From Frateuria sp. Soil773 (lineage in GTDB: Bacteria > Pseudomonadota > Gammaproteobacteria > Xanthomonadales > Rhodanobacteraceae), in contig NZ_LMSL01000040.1 in the NCBI RefSeq assembly GCF_001428405.1, positions 88,122-152,121 of the forward strand: DNA of 64,000 nucleotides. Reading direction: 5' to 3'. The notes beneath the pieces were generated by a model. The model had not been told where the DNA came from. It saw only the letters and a list, made by a program, of their open reading frames with translations, and searched no databases. Shown here piece after piece: positions 1-8,564 of this stretch (within the stretch, counting starts at the first letter, position 1; every line of letters begins with the position of its first letter). The translations under genes were made by a program, and so were the position numbers.

Positions 1-565
1 CGGCCGTTTCGACCTCACCGGCATCGCGCCGGCGCCGCGCGGCACGCCGCAGATCGAGGTGTCGTTCGACATCGACGCCAACGGCATCCTGCATGTCACC
101 GCCAGGGACAAGAACACCGGCAAGGAACAGAAGATCGAGATCAAGGCCGGCTCGGGACTGTCCGAGGAAGAGATCCAGCGGATGGTCGCCGACGCCGAGA
201 CGCACCGCGAGGAGGACAAGCGGTTCCAGGAGCTGGTGCAACTGCGCAACCGGGCCGACCAGTTGGTCCACTCGACGCGCTCCGCGATCGCGGAACACGG
301 CGGCAAGGTCGGCGGCGACGCCATCGGCCGGGCCGAGGAAGCCCTGTCCGAGCTCGAGAAGGTGATGAAAGGCGACGACAAGGCCGCGATCGAGTCGCGT
401 ACGGCCAAACTGGAGGAGGCCGCGCAATCGCTGCTTGCCGCGGCACAGGCCGGCCAGGCCGGCCCGCAGGCCGGTGCGCGGACGCCCGGCGCCGGTGCGT
501 CGCCGGAGGACGTCGTCGATGCCGAGTTCACGGAAGTGAAGGACGACAACCAGAAGAAACCGTGA
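1..565 (+). CDS. dnaK: DnaK (Hsp70 chaperone), C-terminal part, 5' end outside window
   Basis: The reading frame is open from base 2 and already codes for the substrate-binding domain, starting GRFDLTGI and continuing through [12 protein letters not shown], both typical of DnaK. The alpha-helical lid follows, and the protein ends in a low-complexity Gly/Ala/Pro stretch and an acidic tail ([10 protein letters not shown]) like that of bacterial DnaK. DnaK is the ATP-driven cytoplasmic Hsp70 that binds exposed hydrophobic segments. The next genes are a CbpA-type J protein and CbpM rather than classic dnaJ. This may therefore be a second chaperone set and not the housekeeping dnaK-dnaJ locus. That point is inference, because the ATPase domain is not visible. 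Confidence 0.93.
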   Translation, partial: GRFDLTGIAPAPRGTPQIEVSFDIDANGILHVTARDKNTGKEQKIEIKAGSGLSEEEIQRMVADAETHREEDKRFQELVQLRNRADQLVHSTRSAIAEHGGKVGGDAIGRAEEALSELEKVMKGDDKAAIESRTAKLEEAAQSLLAAAQAGQAGPQAGARTPGAGASPEDVVDAEFTEVKDDNQKKP

Positions 566-764
566 CGGCCGCCGGCATGCCGCGCTCCCGCTCCGGCGTA
601 TCCGTCCCGGCACCGGGAGACTGTACAACCCGCTGCGGCTGGTGTCTGATCCTCGGGACGCCTTGCGCGCCGAGCGCAGGCGGTTCGCGTGCGCCTGCCC
701 CGCTGCGACCGAATGCACGGGGCGCGCGCTTCCTTGGTCAAGCAACGAAGGACTGGCGTCAGTC

Positions 765-1670
765 GTGAAAAATCCGTACGAGGTTCTCGGTGTGGCTTCG
801 ACAGCCACGGCCGACGAAATCAAGAATGCCTATCGCCGGCTGGCGAAGAAGCTGCATCCCGACCTCAACCCGGGCGACAAGGAGGCGGAAGAGAAATTCA
901 AGGACGTCAACACGGCCTACGGCCTGCTCGGGAACGCGGAGAAGCGCAAGCGCTTCGACAGCGGCGAGATCGATGCGAGCGGCGCGGAACAGCCACAGCG
1001 CCGCTACTACCGCGACTACGCCGCCCCGGACGGCGAGCAGCCGTACACCAGCGATGCCGGCTATGCCGATTTCATGGGCGGCGACGATCCGTTCGCGGAA
1101 ATCCTGCGGCGTGCGCAGCGAGCGCGCGCGAACCAGCGCGGCGAGGACCTGCACTATCGGCTTCCGATCGATTTCGTCGAGTCGATCACCGGTGCGAGCA
1201 AGCGCCTGACCCTGCCGGAGGGCGGCACGCTCGACGTGAGGATTCCGCCGGGCATGGTCGATGGACAGACGCTACGCCTGAAGGGCAAGGGCGCCCCCGG
1301 CACGGGCAGCGGCGGCCCCGGCGATGCGCTGATCGAGGTGGAGGTCTTGCCCGACCCCCGGTTCGCGCGGGACGGCGACGACATCGTGCTGGAATTGCCG
1401 ATCTCGCTTGCCGAGGCCGTGCTCGGCGGGCAGGTCCGCGTGCCGACGCCAGGTGGCGAGGTCACCATGGCGGTGCCCAAGGGATCGAACACTGGGACGA
1501 CGCTGCGCCTGAAAGGGAAGGGTGCGCCGCGCCGGGGCGGCGGGTCCGGCGACGAACTCGTCAAGCTGAAGGTGGTCCTGCCGAAGCCGGCGGATCCGGA
1601 GCTTGAGGCATTCGTGTCGAACTGGAGCAAGGCAAAGGCATTCAATCCGCGCGAAGGTGCAACGTCATGA
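765..1670 (+). CDS. cbpA: CbpA-type DnaJ co-chaperone without zinc finger
   Basis: The 301-residue product starts with a J domain (residues about 1-68, HPD motif in KKLHPDLNPG). A linker rich in Tyr/Asp/Ala follows, then two beta-sandwich substrate-binding domains with repeated TLRLKGKGAP segments. The Cys-rich zinc finger of true DnaJ is absent, which is the CbpA layout. I chose the GTG at 765 because the J domain begins directly after it. The longer open frame from 642 would add about 40 residues that look unlike protein. J proteins stimulate Hsp70 ATP hydrolysis and deliver clients, so the partner is probably the DnaK encoded just upstream. The gene overlaps cbpM by 4 bases. Confidence 0.88.
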   Translation: MKNPYEVLGVASTATADEIKNAYRRLAKKLHPDLNPGDKEAEEKFKDVNTAYGLLGNAEKRKRFDSGEIDASGAEQPQRRYYRDYAAPDGEQPYTSDAGYADFMGGDDPFAEILRRAQRARANQRGEDLHYRLPIDFVESITGASKRLTLPEGGTLDVRIPPGMVDGQTLRLKGKGAPGTGSGGPGDALIEVEVLPDPRFARDGDDIVLELPISLAEAVLGGQVRVPTPGGEVTMAVPKGSNTGTTLRLKGKGAPRRGGGSGDELVKLKVVLPKPADPELEAFVSNWSKAKAFNPREGATS

Positions 1671-1945
1671 CGATGGACAGGCAGGAATTCCTCGCCCGTT
1701 CGGGCCTGCGAGTGCAGACGCTGGAGTTCTGGCTCGAACAGCGCTGGGTGGTTCCGGAGCAGACGTCCTCCGGTACGGGCTTTTCCGAACGCGACATTGC
1801 GCGGGCACGCTTCATCCAGGACCTGAAGGACGACATGGGGGTCAACGACGAGGGCGTCGACGTGATCCTGCATCTGCTGGACCAGTTGCACGGTCTGCGC
1901 GGAGCGCTCGCCCGGTTGCGTACGGATCCGGGGTCTTCGTCGTAG
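1667..1945 (+). CDS. cbpM: CbpM-type chaperone modulator (MerR-like)
   Basis: A 92-residue protein whose start codon overlaps the cbpA stop (ATGA). It has a short MerR-like helix-turn-helix N-terminus (residues about 5-50, including a RVQTLEFWLEQRWV segment) and a C-terminal helix with VILHLLDQLHGLRGAL. CbpM proteins bind the J domain of CbpA and inhibit its co-chaperone activity. Size, fold pattern and translational coupling to cbpA all agree with that role. No separate promoter is visible. The 209 bp after it carries no gene. Confidence 0.82.
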   Translation: MTMDRQEFLARSGLRVQTLEFWLEQRWVVPEQTSSGTGFSERDIARARFIQDLKDDMGVNDEGVDVILHLLDQLHGLRGALARLRTDPGSSS

Positions 1946-2154
1946 GCAACTGTTGGTTGTCCATCGAATACGATGCGGCGGCCACGCTTCGTGGCGGGCG
2001 AAACACCCTGAGGCCAGGGGCGAGGTTTTCGCATCGGATGGGTTGTCGGCGTCTGCGAAGACGCGATGGGCAAGGGTTTGACGGTTGCGCCGTTGGCATG
2101 GGCATCGCCGTTGCGCCTCGTGATTCGGTACGTCGTTTGCCGGGAGAACTTCGA

Positions 2155-3543
2155 ATGTCGGTGGTTTCAGCCCGTGATGCCAGCGAATCCGCGATGGATT
2201 CGGAGTTCGGGCCGTGGCTGGCGCAAGCGTCGATCCTGATCGTCGACGACGAACCGGGCATGCGCAACTTCCTGGTCAAGGTCCTCAGGCCGCGCTGCAA
2301 GCTGATCGAGGAGGCGGCCGACGCGAAGGAAGCGTCGGCGAGGCTGGATGCGCAGCATTTCGACATCGTGGTCCTCGACAACGTCATGCCGGGGGAGAGC
2401 GGCCTCGCCTGGCTGGCCGGACAGCGCGCGGCCGGCTTTTTCTCCGACGTGATCCTGATGACCGCCTATGCCGATCTCGATACCGCGATCGAGGCGCTGC
2501 ACGCGGGTGTGGTCGATTTCGTCATCAAGCCGTTCCGCTCCAACCAGTTGCTGAACGCCATCGCCCGCTGCCTGGACCGGCGACGCCTGCTACGCGAGAA
2601 CCACGTGCTGCGCCGCGAACTGGGCTCGTCATCGCAGCGCGAGTTCCTGCGCAACAGGCTGCTGGGGGATTCGGCCGCGATGCGGCAGGTGCGCGACACC
2701 ATAGCGCGCGTGGCGCCGTTGCCGACGCCGATCCTGTTCACGGGCGAGTCGGGCACCGGGAAAGAGGTCGCGGCGCGCTCGCTGCATTCGCTCTCCGGGC
2801 GGGCCGACAAGCTCTTCGTGCCGGTCAACTGCGGCGCCATCCCCGCGGACATGATCGAAAGCGAGCTGTTCGGCCACCTGAAGGGCGCGTTCACCGGCGC
2901 CAGCCGCAGCCGCGAGGGCCTGTTCATGTACGCGCAGGGCGGCACCCTGTTCCTCGATGAAATCGGCGAGCTGCCCTATGCGCTGCAAAGCAAGCTGCTG
3001 CGCGCGCTGGAGGATCGCCGGGTGCGGCCGGTCGGCGCGGAGCGCGAGGTCCCGTTCGACGCCCGCTTCGTCTTCGCGACCAATGCCGACCTGCAGGCCC
3101 GCGTCGCGGAAGGAAGGTTCCGGCCGGACCTGTATTTCCGGATCAACATCATGCCGGTCCAGCTGCCGCCGCTGCGCAACCGCGGTGACGACGTGCAGGA
3201 ACTCGCGACGCTGTTCATGCGCGAGACATCGCAGCAGCTCGGCATGCCTGCCGTACCCGTCGACGACGGGGTGCGCGCCGCGCTCGCGCGCTATGACTGG
3301 CCCGGGAACATCCGCGAGTTGCGCAACCTGGTCGAACGGGCGGTGATCCTGGGCGCCTTCCCCGACGATTTCCAGGGGGCCGCGTCCGGGGACGCAGGGG
3401 ATGGCCAGAGCCTGGCCGCCATCGAGCGACGGCACATCCTGTCGGTGTTGCGCGAAACCGGCGGGAATCGCGAGGAAGCCGCCCGTCGGCTGGGCATCTC
3501 GCGCAAGACCATCGACCGCAAATGCAAAGACTGGCAGACATAG
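2155..3543 (+). CDS. NtrC-family sigma-54 response regulator
   Basis: The 462-residue protein has a receiver domain (about 25-145; acidic pocket VDDE, predicted phospho-acceptor Asp75 in VLDNVMP). An AAA+ sigma-54 interaction domain follows (Walker A GESGTGKE, intact GAFTGA loop, Walker B LFLDEIGE). The C-terminal Fis-type helix-turn-helix is in EEAARRLGISRKTIDRK. The start at 2155 follows a GGGAGA ribosome-binding site by 7 bases; the open frame extends upstream without a coding look. It overlaps the sensor kinase gene by 22 bases. The two sigma-54 promoters with paired palindromes at 6061-6165 and 7968-8071 are its likely targets (inference from position and matching architecture). Confidence 0.92.
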   Translation: MSVVSARDASESAMDSEFGPWLAQASILIVDDEPGMRNFLVKVLRPRCKLIEEAADAKEASARLDAQHFDIVVLDNVMPGESGLAWLAGQRAAGFFSDVILMTAYADLDTAIEALHAGVVDFVIKPFRSNQLLNAIARCLDRRRLLRENHVLRRELGSSSQREFLRNRLLGDSAAMRQVRDTIARVAPLPTPILFTGESGTGKEVAARSLHSLSGRADKLFVPVNCGAIPADMIESELFGHLKGAFTGASRSREGLFMYAQGGTLFLDEIGELPYALQSKLLRALEDRRVRPVGAEREVPFDARFVFATNADLQARVAEGRFRPDLYFRINIMPVQLPPLRNRGDDVQELATLFMRETSQQLGMPAVPVDDGVRAALARYDWPGNIRELRNLVERAVILGAFPDDFQGAASGDAGDGQSLAAIERRHILSVLRETGGNREEAARRLGISRKTIDRKCKDWQT

Positions 3544-5612
3544 CGCCGCGCTTGCACAACGGCAGGCACTCGGTCCGCTATCGCCTCCTGGCGATCGCGC
3601 TGCTGCCGATGCTCGTCATCCTGCCGCTGCTGCTTGCGGCCAGCCTTTACAGTTGGAACAGCAAGTTCGACGCGACGCTGGTTTCGAAGGCAAGCGACGA
3701 CCTGACCATCGCGCACCAATATTTCGGCCGCCTGCAGGAGGCCGCGCAAGCGCAACTGGTTTCCATGGCGGATTCGGCACGCCTGCGGGACTTGCTCCGG
3801 AAAGACGACGACGCAGGCGCAAGCCTGGCCGGGTTCCTGCGGGAGGCGGCGCGGGAGCGTGGATTCGACTTCCTCTATATCGTGGGCAGCGACGGCCGTA
3901 TCGTCGCCAGCGGCCATCCGTTGGCATCGACGTCGGTCCGCTGGAACTGGCCGGTCGTCCATGCGGCGCTCGAAGGGCGTGCCAAGACGGCCGTCGACGT
4001 TTTCCAGCCTGCCGAGCTTTCGGCGATCTCGCCCGCCCTCGCGCAACGGGCCCGGATCGGAATCGTTCCCACTGCCGGCAGCGCACCCGGTGGAGCCCAG
4101 GAAGAGGCGCGGGGCATGCTGCTCCATTCGGCGAGCGCCGTGGTGTTGCCGGACGGGATGCGGGGCGCCCTGGTCGGCGGCATGCTGCTGAACGGCAACC
4201 TTTCGTTCGTCGACAGCATCAACGACCTCATCTACCACGGCTCCGGCTCGAACGAGCGCAGTCGCGGAACGGTGACGCTGTTCCTGGGCGACGTGCGCAT
4301 CAGCACCAATGTCCGCCTGTTCGGGGACCAGCGGGCCATCGGAACGAGGGTCTCGACGGAGGTGGAGCATGCCGTGCTCGGCCAGGGCAAGACGTGGCTC
4401 GGCAGCGCATTCGTGGTCGACGATCGGTACATGTCCGGCTACGAACCGATACTCGACAGCTACGGCCAGCGCGCCGGCATGCTTTACGCGGGCTTTCTCG
4501 AACGGCCCTATGCGGCGGCGAAGCGGCGTACCTTGCTCGAAATCGCACTGGCATTCCTGGTCGCGGCCGCCGCGACGGTTCCGATCTTCCTCACATGGGC
4601 CGCCGAGATATTCAGGCCGCTCGAACGGATGGCCGCGACGATCGGCCGCATCGAGGACGGCCAGCTCGAGGCCCGGACGGGACGCGTCGAGAACGAGGAC
4701 GAGATCGGCCAGGTTTCGCGCCAGCTCGACCGCCTGCTCGACCAGGTGCAGGAGCGCGACAGGCAATTGCGGCGCTGGAACGACGAGCTCAACCGGCGGG
4801 TGGAGGAACGCACCGGCAAGCTCCGGCTCGCCAACCAGCAACTGGAGGCGACGACGCGCAAGCTCGTCATGTCGGAGAAGCTGGCCGCGATCGGCGAAAT
4901 CACCGCCGGCGTGGCGCACGAGATCAACAACCCGGTCGCGGTGATGCAAGGCAACCTCGAAGTGATACGCGAGTTGCTGGGCAGGCAGGCGGACGTGGCA
5001 AGGACCGAATTCGGCCTCATCGAGGAGCAGTTGCGGCGCATCGGCGAGATCGTGAACCGCCTGCTCCAGTTCGCCAGGCCGCAGGAATATGCCGGATCGA
5101 CGCCGTCGTACGCCCCGGCTGAGGTCGTGGACGACACCCTGCCGCTGGTCCAGCATCTGCTCAACAAGACGGCGATCGCGCTGGAGCGGGAGTACCGCGC
5201 CTCGCGGCCGGTCGCCATGAACAGGACGGAGCTGCAGCAGGTGCTGGTCAACCTGATGGTCAACGCCATCCATGCGATGCCCGCGGGCGGAAGGCTGACC
5301 CTGCGGACCTTCGACCGCGACGAGGACGGACAGGCTGGCGTCGTGATCGAAGTCGGGGACACCGGTGCCGGCATGGTGCCGGATGTCATGCAGAAGGTGT
5401 TCGATCCTTTCTTCACCACCAAGCGCCGTGAGGGTACCGGGCTGGGCCTGTCCATCAGCCAGATGCTCGTCAGCCGGCTGGGCGGCATGATTTCCGTCCA
5501 GAGCGAGCCCGGGCAGGGTACGGTGTTTTCGGTCTGGCTGCCGGTGTCCGACAACGGCAGCCCTGCGGCTCAAGACGACGAGGCAATCCACGATGACGGT
5601 CGTATCGCTTGA
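3522..5612 (+). CDS. Membrane sensor histidine kinase, partner of the sigma-54 regulator
   Basis: A 696-residue protein with an N-terminal membrane segment (about 21-44) and a large extracytoplasmic sensor region (about 45-335, probably double-Cache-like, as in DctB-type kinases). A second membrane segment (about 338-362) leads to a HAMP domain, a coiled coil, a HisKA domain with phospho-accepting His466 in GVAHEINNP, and a HATPase domain (N box NLMVNAIHAMP, G1 DTGAGM, G2 GTGLGLS). It overlaps the regulator gene upstream and the 130-residue gene downstream, so the three form one operon. The ligand is unknown. Since an OFA-type carrier follows, a small organic acid is a reasonable guess. Confidence 0.9.
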   Translation: MQRLADIAPRLHNGRHSVRYRLLAIALLPMLVILPLLLAASLYSWNSKFDATLVSKASDDLTIAHQYFGRLQEAAQAQLVSMADSARLRDLLRKDDDAGASLAGFLREAARERGFDFLYIVGSDGRIVASGHPLASTSVRWNWPVVHAALEGRAKTAVDVFQPAELSAISPALAQRARIGIVPTAGSAPGGAQEEARGMLLHSASAVVLPDGMRGALVGGMLLNGNLSFVDSINDLIYHGSGSNERSRGTVTLFLGDVRISTNVRLFGDQRAIGTRVSTEVEHAVLGQGKTWLGSAFVVDDRYMSGYEPILDSYGQRAGMLYAGFLERPYAAAKRRTLLEIALAFLVAAAATVPIFLTWAAEIFRPLERMAATIGRIEDGQLEARTGRVENEDEIGQVSRQLDRLLDQVQERDRQLRRWNDELNRRVEERTGKLRLANQQLEATTRKLVMSEKLAAIGEITAGVAHEINNPVAVMQGNLEVIRELLGRQADVARTEFGLIEEQLRRIGEIVNRLLQFARPQEYAGSTPSYAPAEVVDDTLPLVQHLLNKTAIALEREYRASRPVAMNRTELQQVLVNLMVNAIHAMPAGGRLTLRTFDRDEDGQAGVVIEVGDTGAGMVPDVMQKVFDPFFTTKRREGTGLGLSISQMLVSRLGGMISVQSEPGQGTVFSVWLPVSDNGSPAAQDDEAIHDDGRIA

Positions 5613-5985
5613 TCAACTCTCCCGCGACATGCAGCAGCGCGCGGCCGCTCTCGTCAATCAGGTCGGCATCGTGCCGCAGGCGGAGGACCGGCCGCTGGAG
5701 GCGGACGACCTGCTTTTCTACCTGAGCGAAACCTCGATGCCCATGGCCGGTTTCATGCGCGAGCACGGGCTGTTCGCGGGCGACGCGGGCCTGCATTTCG
5801 ACCTCGCGCAATTCGGCGCGATACGAAGCCTCGCCCAGGCGGTCATCGACGAACACGAGGCCGGCAATACGGGCAGGGTATGGAGCCAGCTCGACCTCTC
5901 GACCGACGAGGATGCCGACTACAACGGCGACTACGTGTTGACCGCGCTCGCTGCGCTGGAATTCATGTACGGAAGCCGGCCCTGA
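5593..5985 (+). CDS. Hypothetical protein in the two-component operon
   Basis: A 130-residue soluble protein whose start lies inside the 3' end of the kinase gene (20-base overlap), which argues for co-translation. The sequence is acidic and helical, with DEDADYNGDYVLTALAALEF near the end. It has no membrane segment, signal peptide or catalytic motif that I recognise. It could be an accessory to the kinase or to the transporter encoded downstream. Function unknown. Confidence 0.7.
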   Translation: MTVVSLDQLSRDMQQRAAALVNQVGIVPQAEDRPLEADDLLFYLSETSMPMAGFMREHGLFAGDAGLHFDLAQFGAIRSLAQAVIDEHEAGNTGRVWSQLDLSTDEDADYNGDYVLTALAALEFMYGSRP

Positions 5986-6060
5986 GCGACCGGCCGGCGA
6001 GCCTGGCGCCGGCATGTCGACCTGTCCCGTGCGCATTCCCGTGTTCCGGCCGTCCGCGGG

Positions 6061-6096
6061 AGACAATTTGTCCTGCGGTCGCCGGACACGTTGTCC
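6061..6096 (+). promoter_or_regulatory. Paired palindromic activator sites upstream of the MFS gene
   Basis: Two 13-bp inverted repeats of form (G/A)GACA-N3-TGTCC lie at 6061-6073 and 6084-6096, with centres 23 bp apart. They sit about 74 bp upstream of the -12 element of a sigma-54 promoter. The same pair, with the same spacing and a similar intervening TGCGG, recurs at 7968-8003. This is the expected layout of an enhancer for an NtrC-type activator. Binding by the regulator encoded at 2155-3543 is inferred. Confidence 0.75.
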
Positions 6097-6149
6097 GCGG
6101 CCCCGGGCCTGCCTGTCGCTAACTCGTTGATTTCTTCTCGTTCCGCCAT

Positions 6150-6165
6150 TGGCGCCGATCTTGCT
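6150..6165 (+). promoter_or_regulatory. Sigma-54 promoter of the MFS gene
   Basis: TGGCGCCGATCTTGCT has GG (6151-6152) and GC (6163-6164) separated by exactly 10 bases and matches the TGGCAC-N5-TTGC consensus well. It lies about 60 bases upstream of the MFS start. The same element is found at 8056-8071. Confidence 0.8.
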
Positions 6166-6225
6166 GAAGGTCGTGGATAGGGACCGTCAGCGAACCCGGC
6201 AACCGCACCTCCAATGGGAGTAGAC

Positions 6226-7887
6226 ATGGAAACCACGGCGAATGTCCTCACCGGCCCGTCGGCGCGGCCGGGGCTGCTCGACAGGGAACGCACGATCGCG
6301 GGACCGGGGTACAACCGATGGTGGGTGGTGCCGGCCGCGTTGGCGATCCACCTTTGCATCGGCATGGCCTACGGCTTCTCCGTGTTCTGGCTGCCGATGG
6401 GCAAGCTGATCGCGGAGACGTCCCCCGCCGCCTGCGCCCATCTCGGTTTCCTGGAGTCGCTCACCACGACGGGCTGCAACTGGACGGTGCCCCAGGTCAC
6501 GCACATCTTCGAGACCTTCATCGCCATGCTCGGCATATCGGCGGCGCTGTGGGGCGGCTGGCTGGAGCACGCCGGCCCGCGCAAGGCCGGCTTCATCGCC
6601 GCCTTGTGCTGGGGAGGCGGCCTGGTGGTGGGCGGCGTCGGCGTGTCGATGCACCAGTTGTGGCTGGTCTACCTGGGCTGCGGCGTGCTCGGCGGCGTCG
6701 GCCAGGGGCTGGGTTACATCACCCCCGTGTCCACCCTCATCAAATGGTTCCCGGACCGCCGCGGCATGGCCACCGGCTTCGCCATCATGGGCTACGGCGG
6801 CGGGGCGATGATCGGCGCCCCGCTGGCGGTGGCGCTGATGAAGCGTTTCTCCGGAGTGAGCGCGCAAGGCGTATCCACCACCCTGATGGTGATGGGGGCG
6901 ATCTACCTGATCGTCATGTCGGCGGGCGCATTTTCCTTCCGCGTGGCGCCGACGGGCTGGAAACCGCTCGGCTGGACGCCGAAGGCGAGCAGCGACGGCG
7001 CCATGATCACCCAGCGCCACGTGCACCTGGACCGCGCATGGAAGACGCCGCAGTTCTGGCTGGTATGGGGGGCCTTGTTCCTCAACGTGACGGCGGGCAT
7101 CGCGGTGATCTCGATGGCCAGCCCGATGCTGCAGGACGTGTTCGGCGGCAGGCTCGTCGGCGTCACCGATGCGGCGGCCGGGCTGAGCGCCGCGCAGAAG
7201 GCGGCCGTGATCGCCGCCGCTGCCGGCCTGGTCGGGCTGCTCAGCCTGTTCAACAGCCTGGGCCGCCTGTTCTGGGCTTCGCTGTCGGACAGGATCGGGC
7301 GCAAGAACACCTACTCCGTCTTCTTCATCCTCGGCATCGTGCTGTACTGCCTGCTGCCGACCTGGGGCCACGCGGGCATGGCGGCCCTCTTCGTGATGAC
7401 CGTCTGCATCGTCATCAGCATGTACGGCGGCGGTTTCTCCACCGCGCCCGCCTACCTGGCCGACCTGTTCGGCACGCAGATGGTGGGTGCCATCCATGGC
7501 CGCCTGCTGACCGCCTGGTCGGCCGCGGGCATCGTCGGCCCGGTGGTCATCGCCGCGATCCGCGAAGGCCAGCTGGCGGACGGCGTCGCCAAGACCATGC
7601 TCTACGATCGCACGCTGTACATCATGGCGGGACTGTTGTTCGTCGGCCTGATCTGCAACCTGCTGGTGAGGCCGGTCGACGAGGCGGCCTTCATGACCGA
7701 CGAGGAACTGGCCCGCGAACGCTCGCTGCAGCACAGCGCGGCCGGAAGTGGCGGCGGCGGCAATCCCGAAACCGCCGCCCGCGGCGCCTTCGGCGTCATC
7801 GGCGTGGCCGCCTGGCTGGCGGTCGGCATGCCGTTCCTGATCGGCCTGTTCATCGCACTCGCCAAGGCGGTCGCACTGTTCCGGTAG
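6226..7887 (+). CDS. OFA-family MFS transporter (oxalate/formate antiporter type)
   Basis: A 553-residue integral membrane protein with the 12-helix MFS pattern. It has a conserved cytoplasmic loop (FNSLGRLFWASLSDRIGRKN) and the early GMAYGFSVFWLP segment seen in oxalate:formate antiporter relatives. Such carriers exchange or take up small carboxylates; the exact substrate cannot be read here. I took the ATG at 6226 over the one at 6214 because GGGAG at 6216-6220 would then be its ribosome-binding site. Transcription is probably from the sigma-54 promoter at 6150 under the upstream two-component system. The C-terminal extension after the last core helices ends in another hydrophobic segment. 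Confidence 0.88.
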   Translation: METTANVLTGPSARPGLLDRERTIAGPGYNRWWVVPAALAIHLCIGMAYGFSVFWLPMGKLIAETSPAACAHLGFLESLTTTGCNWTVPQVTHIFETFIAMLGISAALWGGWLEHAGPRKAGFIAALCWGGGLVVGGVGVSMHQLWLVYLGCGVLGGVGQGLGYITPVSTLIKWFPDRRGMATGFAIMGYGGGAMIGAPLAVALMKRFSGVSAQGVSTTLMVMGAIYLIVMSAGAFSFRVAPTGWKPLGWTPKASSDGAMITQRHVHLDRAWKTPQFWLVWGALFLNVTAGIAVISMASPMLQDVFGGRLVGVTDAAAGLSAAQKAAVIAAAAGLVGLLSLFNSLGRLFWASLSDRIGRKNTYSVFFILGIVLYCLLPTWGHAGMAALFVMTVCIVISMYGGGFSTAPAYLADLFGTQMVGAIHGRLLTAWSAAGIVGPVVIAAIREGQLADGVAKTMLYDRTLYIMAGLLFVGLICNLLVRPVDEAAFMTDEELARERSLQHSAAGSGGGGNPETAARGAFGVIGVAAWLAVGMPFLIGLFIALAKAVALFR

Positions 7888-7967
7888 AGGCCGGCGGGTA
7901 CGGCGCCTTTATCGTTGATTTCGCGGAGCGGCAGCCGTGCGCGGGGCGTCCGGTGACGTGGGCCGGA

Positions 7968-8003
7968 GGACAAATTGTCTTGCGGCGGCTGGACATATTG
8001 TCG
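7968..8003 (+). promoter_or_regulatory. Second pair of palindromic activator sites
   Basis: GGACA-AAT-TGTCT (7968-7980) and GGACA-TAT-TGTCG (7991-8003) repeat the arrangement upstream of the MFS gene, with centres again 23 bp apart and TGCGG between them. The distance from the downstream site centre to the -12 GC is 73 bp here and 74 bp in the first copy. This argues for one activator bound in one geometry. Confidence 0.75.
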
Positions 8004-8055
8004 GACAGTGGCGGCGCGGCGACATCAACCCGCCGGTCACGGGTTGCTGCGTCGC

Positions 8056-8071
8056 TGGCACCGATCTTGCT
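8056..8071 (+). promoter_or_regulatory. Sigma-54 promoter of the 66-residue gene
   Basis: TGGCACCGATCTTGCT is an almost perfect sigma-54 element: GG at 8057-8058, GC at 8069-8070, spacing 10. It lies 56 bases upstream of the small gene at 8127. Confidence 0.83.
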
Positions 8072-8126
8072 GCATGCGCCGCGAGTTGCCGTGGTCAGAC
8101 TTTTTCCCGCCAAGTCCGGAGGAGCG

Positions 8127-8327
8127 ATGGAATACTACGACCTCTACATCAACGTGAAGAAACCCGCTATCGGCCTTTACGTGCGCCAGGGTGCGGGCCT
8201 GCCCGATTTCGCGCAGAAGGACCGGGACGATTGGGCCTTCGACGGCACCGCGGCGGGACTCGAACTGCCGCCCAACGTGATCGAAGGCGTGGCAGCGGAC
8301 GGGCATGCGTTCCGTGACATGGACTGA
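8127..8327 (+). CDS. Small soluble protein of the sigma-54 regulon
   Basis: A 66-residue protein starting MEYYDLYINVKK, preceded by an excellent GGAGGAG ribosome-binding site (8118-8124). It has no membrane segment and no family I recognise. A dedicated sigma-54 promoter with the same activator sites as the MFS gene shows that it belongs to that regulon and is probably made in quantity. Function unknown; an accessory or metabolite-binding role is a guess. Confidence 0.72.
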   Translation: MEYYDLYINVKKPAIGLYVRQGAGLPDFAQKDRDDWAFDGTAAGLELPPNVIEGVAADGHAFRDMD

Positions 8328-8564
8328 CGCGGCCGAAGTACCGAACGGATCGCCGGTCCCGCGGCATCGCCCCGGCAGCCCGCCAGGTAGGCTGTTACGA
8401 AGGCCCTGGCGCCGCCACCGCAGCCAGGGGGCGCCGGCGCGAAAAGGAGCCGCCCGCGGCTTTCGCGCAGGGCGGGGCAGGGAAGGATGCAACCCGCACC
8501 CTGGCCGGTAGCCCCGGGCCATCACGCACAGCCATCGTAGTTCCACCGTTTGAAGAGGTCATGC

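Noticed and set aside
2094-2109. Sigma-54-like GG-N10-GC before the regulator gene
   Set aside because: Spacing fits, but the -12 region (TCGCC) is poor and no paired palindromes precede it. Left as a possible weak site only.
3291-5591. 766-codon open frame on the minus strand
   Set aside because: Antisense to the kinase and regulator genes. It is a GC-rich shadow frame full of Arg, Pro, Gln and His with no domain.
8409-8425. GG-N10-GC match before the peroxidase gene
   Set aside because: The -12 region is CCGC and no activator palindromes are nearby; chance match in GC-rich DNA.
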